From Ornithodoros turicata (taxonomy: Eukaryota > Arthropoda > Arachnida > Ixodida > Argasidae), in assembly GCF_037126465.1 (NCBI RefSeq), contig NC_088206.1:14798702-14862701 (forward strand): a DNA stretch of 64,000 nucleotides, read 5' to 3'. A model generated the notes under the pieces. That model worked only from the letters and a program-made list of their open reading frames with translations. It did not search any database and was not told the origin of the DNA. This document shows, piece after piece, positions 55,713 through 64,000 of the stretch (position 1 is its first letter; each line of letters opens with the position of its first letter). The translations under genes were made by a program, and so were the position numbers.

Positions 55713-57494
55713 TTAAATTCAAGTTGTTGATCTCGGTTCAAATGTTAATCGGGGTTGCTGAACCCGGGCCTTAGACGCTATACACTGCACTTTTTGTTTC
55801 TCTTTCTTTTACAGTCTGTAAATCAGTTTCTGTTTTAGTCTGAAGTTACTTTTTGCCCCACATTACATAGTAGTCCCGTTTGGCCTTTACTCCACACTAA
55901 TGTTATTGCCGACACTCCACTAACTGCAACTACTTCCGATTGTTATTTACACGGTTTTCGTGACCCCATAAGCAGCCCACTGGCACGTGGCAGATACATC
56001 GAAAAGCAGAGTAACATCGTAACACGTGCATACTCTCACTGACTGCTCATTGATGCGTGTTTCTGAATGACCCGCATATGCGTACTGTGACAATGTGACG
56101 ATCTCAAACAACAACCTATTCCTCGTCATTATACGATACTCGAGTGCATTATGATTGCATCAGTGGCCTCAATAATTCCTCAATTAGAAAAAGGAAGCGC
56201 CACCTCCCACCCCCCCTCGATTCCTTCATGCGTAAGAATCGATATATCCGTGACATGGTTCTTGTATCGCAGGGATGTTATACTAGGCGTAGCGCAGCGT
56301 GTGTGAGGACATGCAGGTGTCATTGTGCTCCATTCAAGCGTGCAGTAGAAGCTTGAAACGTGTGTTTCTAGCATGTGTCAATCGGAAAAGGAATCAAGGA
56401 AAAGAAATCTCGTCCGTTAACTATACATACGCCGTTGGAGATAAGGGGACGCAATAGCGCGCCAGGAGAAATACTGCAGCGCCACCACGCAGCGCAGTGT
56501 CATGTTTGCCAGTCTTAACAGCCAATACGGAAGCAGAGCGAGCATGCATAATGGCTTACATTATCTCGCGGAGCAGCGAGCGTGACCTCTCTGTGTCCAG
56601 CCATCATATTCGCGGCGCAGTAATATTTTGAGAGCTGACGGACTACATTTCTTTTCCTTCTTAAGTTGAACACGACTATAGTTCCGTCACGGAACCACTG
56701 CATAGGACATTTCTAAAAATACATTCAACATCACATCATGATGAGCATTACTTACAGTCCCCATCACACCACATCACCATCATAACTCGACATCAATATC
56801 ATAATCCATCATTCGGCGTTACCATTTCAACACTTCAATACTTCAAAACCCATCTCTTTTTTTTATCTTCCGTGTTAACGCCGCAAAGCGGCTGTGGCTA
56901 TATGAGCTTCCTACAGACGTGGACAGATGCAGAGAGGACAACAGAAAGGAGTGGGTGTGGGAACGTATGCGTACTGGGTCGACTTCAGGAGTTAATGTGC
57001 TGACATTTGCCCGGAAATCTCACACAGCACAGCCGGTGCCGGGATTCGAACGCGCATCACCTCGCAGTCTCGGCGTGGAAAGTGATTTTCCTGACGCCCC
57101 ACGTCACGTGACCTGGGAACCCATTATGCGACTTCAGCCTCGGCTTTGCATTCCCACCTTAGACCGTCATTCAACCTCAACTTTCACAACAGCAACAACA
57201 ACAGATAAATTAATGATGATGAATGGGGAAATTCGCCACAACTTGAACGCCACACCACAAAGCACTGTTTACATGCGACTGCAGAACACAACAGCTGCTA
57301 AGAGGAGGAAAGAGAAATACCCAATCTTTTACGCACTGAATGAAAAACCTGGAAAACTCAATTATAACGTAACTCGTGTGAGAAATGAGAAAATGGGCTC
57401 CGCCCAAAAATATTGGCCCTCATCTGCATGTTACAAGAGAGCTCTGCTGGGTGTTGATCTCACTATGACAATAACAACGACAATAAGCTCCAAC
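55713..57494. other. No gene seen apart from the SINE-like repeat at 56873
   Basis: The 199-codon frame at 56919-57518 runs through the SINE-like repeat and shows no domain. The rest is short frames. Confidence 0.5.
56873..57125 (-). mobile_element. tRNA-derived SINE-like repeat, minus strand
   Basis: It contains GCGGCTGTGGCTATATGAGC, GAAAGGAGTGGG, CACAGCACAGCCGGTGCC and GGATTCGAACGCGCATCACC. It lies inside a long artefactual open frame (56919-57518). Confidence 0.75.
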
Positions 57495-57496
57495 TA

Positions 57497-58030
57497 CAGT
57501 GAACCCTCGTTAGTATGACCACCACCGTTCCCGAAGGTTTTGGTCATAAAGCAAATTGTCATACTAACGAAAACGCGCATTCCGTTGACCTCAGAGACCG
57601 CTTTGTTCCGGCCAGTCTTAGGTGCACAACAACAGCAGCAGCACAGTGTGACCTGGTCTCGTGGTCATTGCTGTTTTAAGCACTACAGTGCTTTGGGAGC
57701 CCGTAAAGCACTATGAATAATTTAGAGGTCAATAACATCAGGAGTCATCCCAAACTTTGGCGCCCTACTTCAACACGTGTCACCCTCTGCATGAGGTACG
57801 TGGTGACCTCTCCCTGGGGCTACTCTGCAGGTCATGTGACATGGTCATAATAACGAGATGCTAATACCTGTGTTTGACCATACTTGTGACAAAAATCTCG
57901 GTCATAGTCAGAAAAGCGGATTGTCCTAGTAACGAGTTGGGTTTACATGGCGGAGGAACGGTTCCCGAGAAAAACGGTCATAAAGTGAGTATGTCAGATT
58001 ATCGGGGGTCATATTAACAAGGGTTCACTG
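57497..58030. mobile_element. Pogo/Tigger-like MITE with TA target duplication
   Basis: It starts CAGTGAACCCTCGTTAGTAT after TA (57495-57496) and ends AACAAGGGTTCACTG before TA (58031-58032). Subterminal GGTCATA..ACGA repeats recur inside. CAGTG..CCTCGTTA-type ends with TA duplication are characteristic of the pogo group of Tc1/mariner. It is non-coding. Confidence 0.82.
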
Positions 58031-59786
58031 TATATCGTTCGTGCTCTTCTGGGCAGGCGGCGTACACCGCATAAAAGCCTTCATTTCCCTTTTGCGTCTG
58101 CCGTGAAGAATCCGGTGACCGCTGTAAGTTCAGCATTTGCTCGGGGCACAGCAGACGGCTTACGATCTTGTTCGAGCGTTGTGACGGCAGATGGATACAT
58201 CCCAGGTACGATGTTGCTTCCTAGAGGCTCCATGCATGAACTTGGAGTTAAGTGCAGTTAACGCATTGTGGCCAGCGCATGTAGTGCGTACTACGAACAA
58301 GTGCTTTCGACCCCATGTCAACCATTTTACTTCGGCGGTTGGCCACTAGGAGGCGCCAGCTCTTTCTAAAGTGGCGGATTTCTGAATCTGCTTCGTCTTC
58401 GTCTTGATTTTTGTGCCTATGGTTGGTAACACGATCGCGATAGTATATCTGAGAATAGGTCGGGTCGACAACTTTAGAGCACGCCCTCGTACAGCGTTCA
58501 CGACATGTAAATTTCAATCTAAACAACATCCTCTCATCAGCTCTGAATCACATTACGTCTAGGCACGGCCCAGGGATTTTCCCCGCCAACCAAATACCTA
58601 ACAGAAAAGCCAATAAAACCTGAAAAGCAGCAGACATGGGTGTCACCTGCACCCCCACTGCCTCTATTACGCGACCCCCCCCCCCCCCCGCCCCCGATAC
58701 GCGGAAAACTATAAGCCAGTCATGCTATTCCTTTCAACGTGGGTGATGTAACTTTGCTGAGCTTGAATGGATTTGACAGCAGGGTCATACTACGGCAGAT
58801 GATACTATCGAGCGGCTCGACCATCTTCAATATTTTCGCCTGACATGCTATACGCAATAATCGACGTGTTTACTTCACCGGCGAGTTATAAAGGGAAAGA
58901 CGTGAAAAAAATGTCAAAAACGAGCGGAAATCGTGTCTTTTGCGCGCGGCACTAGAGAGTGAGGGTTAGAAACATTTTGCATAAGATACAGGGTATAGGT
59001 CGTTTAATGACACAAAGACAATGCTAGGTAGTTTATCGGATACAGCACGAGCGAATAAATGGGGGAAATATCATATACACATATTATATAATACAAATAT
59101 ATAAACATATTAGATACACTTATATCACTTCACGATGCCTATTGGGTCCTTCCAAACCTTTAGGAAAACTTCAGCTGCGACCTCAGTAGCTACTCATCTG
59201 CGTAGGATCTCTACACTCAATTTTTCGTTAAAAAATTTCAAATTTTTCTTTAAAAAATTCGAGCGGTCCAGTCGCTGTGCAATGACCCAGTATAGGGGAT
59301 GATTCTGTTCAACGATAAGAATACGATAAGCCGATCACGCTGTTCTTTTAATTTGGATGACGTCACGTTGTTGATCTCCGATTTGTACATCGTGTATTGT
59401 CTTCGGTGGGTGCTTCGGTTCTGTTAAAACTCGCTTTTATGACATGCGCAACAATGCACAGGCAAATCTTCATACGAGGAACTGGGGCCGCTTGCTCGAA
59501 CGTTCAGGACATTTTTCAGCATTGCTTGAATTACGAGAAGCGTTGAGGACAGTATCGCGTGCCCGAGACATTACCGAAGCTACTGGGGACACCGCTGAGG
59601 AATCTCCTTGATGTTCACGGAAACGGGCCCAGGTGTTTCCCCTGGGTTTTTTCCGCCACTATAAGGGAAATGTCGTCACAATTCTCTGTCAAGTCAGCCC
59701 AGCACGCACGATACCTCCGAAGCAACATGTCGCCATACCGGAAAGCAGATCGCTCGGTAATAACGCGTCACTTACTGCGGCTTTTA
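58031..59786. other. No gene seen
   Basis: C-run near 58677-58690, AT-rich stretch at 59060-59120. No motif or repeat structure recognised. Confidence 0.5.
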
Positions 59787-60000
59787 GCGGCGTAGAGACG
59801 TGGGCAGATGGAGAGAGGACAGCAGGAAGGGGTGGGGGACAGAAGGGTTAATGTGCGTCCTGGGCCGATTTCGGGGGGAACTGTGCCGACATTCGTCTAG
59901 AAAGTCTGCCGGGAAACCCAGAGAAAACTTCAGACAGCACAGCCGGTGGTAGGATTCGAACCCACCACCTCCTAGTCATCAGCACGACATTTGGCGTAGC
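59787..60000 (-). mobile_element. tRNA-derived SINE-like repeat, minus strand
   Basis: It contains GACGTGGGCAGATGGAGAG, GGGGGAACTGTGCCGACAT, CAGACAGCACAGCCGGTG and GGATTCGAACCCACCACC. It lies next to the 3' side of the retrotransposon copy. Confidence 0.78.
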
Positions 60001-60059
60001 ATTGAATTCGCTAAAGTAGAGCAAGGAGGTCCGACCTAAACTGTTTCGGATCAGGCACC

Positions 60060-63040
60060 CAGCTTTGAACATCATATTATACCTAAGTAAGTTGCAGAAA
60101 AAAACAAAACAAAAATAATCAACAGAAAAGTCAGATAAAAAGTTACAACAGCTCTAAAATCATTTTAAAAAAAATTATTGTGAACAAGGCTTTGGTGTAG
60201 CAGTGTACACTTTGTCAGGTTAGAAGAACAGTGTTACAGTCGAAATGCATGTATACTGACAGGAGAGGAAGAATACGCTGGTAAGGCAAGTGAGACAAAA
60301 AAAAAAAAAAAATGCAAGAAGCATACAGTCCAACAGTCCAATCCCAAGTACACAAAACAGTAAAGACTAGGTCCAAGACGTAAAGCCACAAAAGAGGTAT
60401 GCGTGAATGGGGATGATAGTATTGGGGAAGATAGTATTGGGTGTGGGGGGGAATATGTTTAATGCAAAGTAAGAAGGAGAGGGAAAGGTTAGCCACGGTG
60501 TGGGCTTGCTATTCCCTAATGCTTTCAAGCAAACAGAAGAAAACAGCTGGGGTACAGAAAATTATCAAAAAATACAGAAGTAACAGCTCCTTCACTAATC
60601 GTTGCGCATCAGAGAGTGCCCAGGAGTTTAGATTCCCGAAGGAATCGTGTCAGCGCAGACGTGACTTCAGCGTGCTGGGTAGGGCCAAGTAGCACCGCGA
60701 GGGAAAGCTCTCGGTAGCCTAGATGAGCAAGGCGGCGCCGGAGACTCGATCGGTGGACTTCGTACCGCTGGCAGGCAATGAGAATGTGTGGCACATCGGC
60801 TTCAACGTTGCACGTTGGGCAAAGAGGTGATGGGTGCTGATTCATCTTAAATAGGAGGAGAGGAGTTCGGGCCACATTCAGCCGCAGCCGATGAATCAGC
60901 GATTCCTCGATGCGCGGGATGCGGCCAGGCACAGCATATGTCATTAAAGGGTCAATGGATTTGAGGAAGGCATTGGTGCGTATAGCTTCTTGCTGAAAGA
61001 GCTGTGTGCGGTTGGCAGTGAAGCGGCGGATTTTCAGCTGGCACATAGAGTGCGCAAGGGGAAAGACAGTTGGTTGCTCAGCGTCGTGGGCTTGCCGAGC
61101 AAGAGCGTCAGCACGATCATTGCCTGAAATTCCGACATGGCTCGGGATCCATTGGAACACCACTTCGTGTCCCAGTGATACAAGTTCAGAGTGCAGGGCG
61201 ATGATCGTGGTATAGGTGTCACTGATGACTGCGGCAGAGTAAGAGGCCAGCGCCTCCAGAGCCACTTTACTGTCAGTGAGGACCGACCAGGCCCTGGGCG
61301 CACACGAGGAGATATGTCTCAAAGCGGCCAGTAGTGCGAATGCCTCAGCCTCAGCAGATGACATAAGAGGGAGCTTGAAGCCGTGCTCAGCTCCATCCTC
61401 TGGGATGCAGAAGGCAGCAGACGACCCAACTAGAGTGACTGAAGCATCGGTGTATATCTGGGTGCGATGCCGGTGGTGACTGTAGATGTGGAACAAGGTC
61501 AGTTGGCAGGCCACAACTGTTGGCACAACCTTCTTTTTCCTAAGGCCCGGAATTGACGTTTGTACAGTGGGGTAGTGAAGTGTCCACATGGGTGGCGCAA
61601 AGGAAGTCCGGGCGGAAGTTGAGGGGATGTTGCTTCGTAAACGGCAAATAGCTTGACCGAATGCAGATGCGGGATAACGTTGCGCAATGTCACAGAGGTA
61701 ATGGGCTGGATGGCGGACAAGATAACGTGTGTACGCGTGTAAGGCGACACTATCGCGAATAATAAGCACCGATGGCTCGCGTGCCTCCGCCAAAACAGAG
61801 AAGGTTTCGGTTGTCTTTGGCACTCCCAAACAGAGACGGAGACTTCTGGCTTGAATATTGAGCAGCTCCCGCTCGTGAGTGTTGGAGAGCCCATAAAGGA
61901 CAGGCAGGCTATAGCGCATAACGCCAAGCAACAGGGAGCAGTGCACACGATGGAGGTCAGCACAGGACGGGCCCCATGTGGATCCACAGAGGTGCCGGAG
62001 CACATTACAGTAGATGCGGGCGCTAGCAGAAAGGGAGTTGATCTGCCGCGACCATGTCAGTCCCCTATCAATGATGATGCCTAGATACCGATAATGCGAG
62101 ACGTAGTTCAGTCTAGAGCCAGCTAGCAGTAGGGGGTACTTGGTGAAGGAGCGCCGCGTGAATGCCATAGCTACTGTCTTAGCCGGCGAGACCGACAACC
62201 CACGGTCAGCAAGATGCGTCACAAGAAGGTCTAAGGCACGTTGCAGACGACGCTGAATGGCATCACGGCGCGCTGCAGAGGTCCATATGCAAATGTCATC
62301 GGCATAGATCGTGATATTGGTATGCTTGGGCAGAAGAGAAGGGAGATGTGCCAGGATGACATTGAACAGGAGCGGGCTGAGGACGCTCCCTTGTGGAACT
62401 CCACGATGCACAAAGTAGTTGGCACTGTCACCATTTGCTGTGCGTACGAACAGAGACCTGTCAGAGAGGAAGGCTTGCAACCAGGTAAGGGTACAGCCAC
62501 CCACACCAGCTTCTTGAAGCGACGCGACTACAACATTATGGAGAACACTGTCGTATGCTTTCGCTACATCCAGGAAGACAGCGGCCGTTAGGAGCCCATC
62601 AGACTTTGCTTGCTGGATGGAGGAGACGAGATCGATGACATTGTCAATCGCCGACCGCGCTTGCCGGAAACCAGCCATAGCTTCAGGGAAGAATCGGGTG
62701 CTCTCAAAATACCAGTTCAATCGTGCGGATACCATCCGTTCCATAACCTTCCCGACACAGCTGGTGAGGGCAATTGGGCGGAAGGCATCAATGGCGTGTG
62801 GAGACTTGCCTGGCTTCAGGAGCGGCACTATCATTGCATTCTTCCATTCTGCTGGGAAAACACCATCCCGCCAACAATTATTGTAGAGCTTAAGGAGTGC
62901 GTGTCGGCCATGGAGGGGTAGATTTTGGAGGGCCTTGTACGTAATACAGTCAGGCCCAGGAGAGGTGTGAGGGGGTGATTTCCTTAGGGCAGCCTCCAAC
63001 TCCAGCCTATTGGGTGTGGGTGCAACGTATACATGCCATT
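60060..63040 (-). mobile_element. 5'-truncated I-group-like non-LTR retrotransposon copy
   Basis: This covers the RT-RNase H ORF plus a T-rich (minus-strand) 3' untranslated stretch of up to about 550 bases below 60609. The 5' edge is near 63030-63045, where the reading frame is lost and unrelated sequence leading to a MITE begins. The 3' edge is uncertain because no clear tail or target duplication is visible; a SINE-like repeat ends near 60000. Confidence 0.75.
60609..62999 (-). CDS. Non-LTR retrotransposon reverse transcriptase-RNase H, 5'-truncated but intact ORF
   Basis: The 796-codon ORF has no internal stop. RT motifs in order are TSPGPDCITY (12-21), FRPIALTS (73-80), FLDVAKAYD (142-150), VPQGSVLSPL (201-210) and the catalytic YADD (232-235). 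An RNase H domain follows with YTDAS (D518), SAEAEAF (E550/E552), LTDSK (D576) and SHVGISGNDRADALA (D628). A C-terminal zinc finger C-x2-C-x7-H-x4-C spans 727-743. RT followed by RNase H is typical of I-group non-LTR elements. The frame stays open a little upstream of the Met (to about 63027) but stops near 63045. No endonuclease domain is present, as expected for a 5'-truncated insertion. The lack of stops suggests a recent copy. The ATG is probably not a natural start. Precise clade needs a tree. Confidence 0.94.
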   Translation of the reverse strand: MEAALRKSPPHTSPGPDCITYKALQNLPLHGRHALLKLYNNCWRDGVFPAEWKNAMIVPLLKPGKSPHAIDAFRPIALTSCVGKVMERMVSARLNWYFESTRFFPEAMAGFRQARSAIDNVIDLVSSIQQAKSDGLLTAAVFLDVAKAYDSVLHNVVVASLQEAGVGGCTLTWLQAFLSDRSLFVRTANGDSANYFVHRGVPQGSVLSPLLFNVILAHLPSLLPKHTNITIYADDICIWTSAARRDAIQRRLQRALDLLVTHLADRGLSVSPAKTVAMAFTRRSFTKYPLLLAGSRLNYVSHYRYLGIIIDRGLTWSRQINSLSASARIYCNVLRHLCGSTWGPSCADLHRVHCSLLLGVMRYSLPVLYGLSNTHERELLNIQARSLRLCLGVPKTTETFSVLAEAREPSVLIIRDSVALHAYTRYLVRHPAHYLCDIAQRYPASAFGQAICRLRSNIPSTSARTSFAPPMWTLHYPTVQTSIPGLRKKKVVPTVVACQLTLFHIYSHHRHRTQIYTDASVTLVGSSAAFCIPEDGAEHGFKLPLMSSAEAEAFALLAALRHISSCAPRAWSVLTDSKVALEALASYSAAVISDTYTTIIALHSELVSLGHEVVFQWIPSHVGISGNDRADALARQAHDAEQPTVFPLAHSMCQLKIRRFTANRTQLFQQEAIRTNAFLKSIDPLMTYAVPGRIPRIEESLIHRLRLNVARTPLLLFKMNQHPSPLCPTCNVEADVPHILIACQRYEVHRSSLRRRLAHLGYRELSLAVLLGPTQHAEVTSALTRFLRESKLLGTL

Positions 63041-63071
63041 TTCACCTCTTCCGGTTTGGTGCCAAAACAAC

Positions 63072-63285
63072 ATCCGGTTTCACAGCAAACACTCTCTGCA
63101 CCAACCACTGTGCAAATTGATACAGTTATCGCTTCTGATTTGAGGAGAGAGAGGGTCGTATACGCCTTTTTGTGGCAACTCAAACTGCCACAAAAAGCGT
63201 ACGCCTCCCGTTTTCAAAAAATCAGGAAAGCGAAATTCTGCATGGCGGCTGGTTCCGAGCGTCCTTAGTCGCGGAATGACCGGAA
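63072..63285. mobile_element. Foldback MITE family A, diverged variant beside the retrotransposon
   Basis: The arms carry GTATACGCCTTTTTGTGGCA and CCACAAAAAGCGTACGCC, with CGTTTTCAAAAAATCAGG in the right arm. It shares ATCGCTTCTG with the 15667 variant. The ends are eroded and include CCGGT/ACCGG. Confidence 0.7.
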
Positions 63286-63429
63286 GTCTTTGTGACACCG
63301 GAAGTTGTGGCAGGGGCATGTTTATGTTTACCCGAGAATGTCATGTTGACACGTTATTTGCGTCGTATAGTGCGGCCGGAGAGATGTTTTGACTTCCGGT
63401 AATGCAAAGGGGGGGAGGAACGTCCCACA

Positions 63430-63730
<301 letters not shown>

Positions 63731-64000
63731 GTTTTATTTTAAGAGTGAGGATGAGAAATAAAGAGGAAACAAGGATAAGAGGGATGAACATAACATGAGT
63801 AGGCAAACTAGCTGGTGTTGGCATGATGTTTCAAACTCAAGGCAATGTTAACATCAAGGATAAGAAATCATATCCGGTGAGGTAGAACAAATGGCGGTAG
63901 CATTACACCGGACTTTGTATAGCAGGAAACCTTACTCCAGTGCAACGTGCATCACGTTTCATTGATCGTTCTGTTAGCACTTTCGGCACACTTGTATAGA
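63731..64000 (-). mobile_element. Probable non-LTR retrotransposon 3' UTR running off the window
   Basis: On the minus strand the sequence ends CTTAAAATAAAACTGATTGA and continues into the tetranucleotide repeat at 63430-63730. An AATAAA before a tandem tail suggests a retrotransposon 3' end whose tail expanded. No coding sequence is within the window. Confidence 0.4.

Noticed and set aside
56919..57518. 199-codon plus-strand frame
   Set aside because: Its first third is a minus-strand SINE-like repeat, and the rest has no domain or splice context.

Overview
This is a eukaryotic genomic window. It carries one clear multi-exon host gene with GT-AG introns, embedded in very dense, mostly non-autonomous transposon sequence. 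There are no operons, Shine-Dalgarno sites or prokaryotic genes. The host protein and the repeat content (tRNA-derived SINE-like repeats, many foldback MITEs, RNase H-bearing non-LTR retrotransposons) suggest an arthropod, most likely a chelicerate such as a tick. That assignment is inference; nothing in the window proves the species.

Host gene: eleven exons from 12974 to 29377 (+) encode about 298 residues of a type II regulatory subunit of cAMP-dependent protein kinase (PKA-RII). They run from just after the inhibitor site, through both cyclic-nucleotide-binding domains, to the stop codon. All splice phases join without a break. The N-terminal dimerization/docking exon with its RRxS inhibitor motif is not recognisable and probably lies upstream of the window. 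One phase-compatible, GC-rich candidate first exon (3969-4059) is noted at low confidence. The probable 3' UTR and downstream region follows 29378, with candidate poly(A) signals at about 31357 and 33093.

Mobile DNA: (1) A TA-flanked foldback MITE family occurs at 1-121, 2934-3564 (with a second copy nested at 3144-3525), 4538-4783, 15388-15636, 15667-15874, about 17774-17916, about 18572-18970 and about 63072-63285. (2) Long foldback elements with CAGGGTG termini and TA flanks lie at 9371-9586, 40779-41359, 47435-48266 and 50405-51272. (3) hAT-like elements with 8-bp target duplications lie in PKA introns at 23683-24156, 25684-26050, 26914-27213 and 27418-27773, and at 46435-46707. (4) A pogo-like element lies at 57497-58030. 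(5) tRNA-derived SINE-like repeats lie at about 11021-11300, 42230-42445, 42750-42990, 56873-57125 and 59787-60000. (6) Non-LTR retrotransposons: a long intact RT-RNase H ORF on the minus strand (60609-62999), a decayed C-terminal fragment (43897-44208) and several 3' tails. (7) A degenerate THAP-domain exon lies at 52715-52953.

Region by region: 1-12973 is repeat-rich upstream sequence; 12974-29377 is PKA-RII with TE-filled introns; 29378-33110 is its probable 3' UTR/downstream; 33110-60000 is intergenic, with foldbacks, SINEs, retroelement relics and the THAP relic; 60000-64000 holds the retrotransposon, another MITE, a roughly 300-bp tetranucleotide repeat and a probable further retroelement tail.
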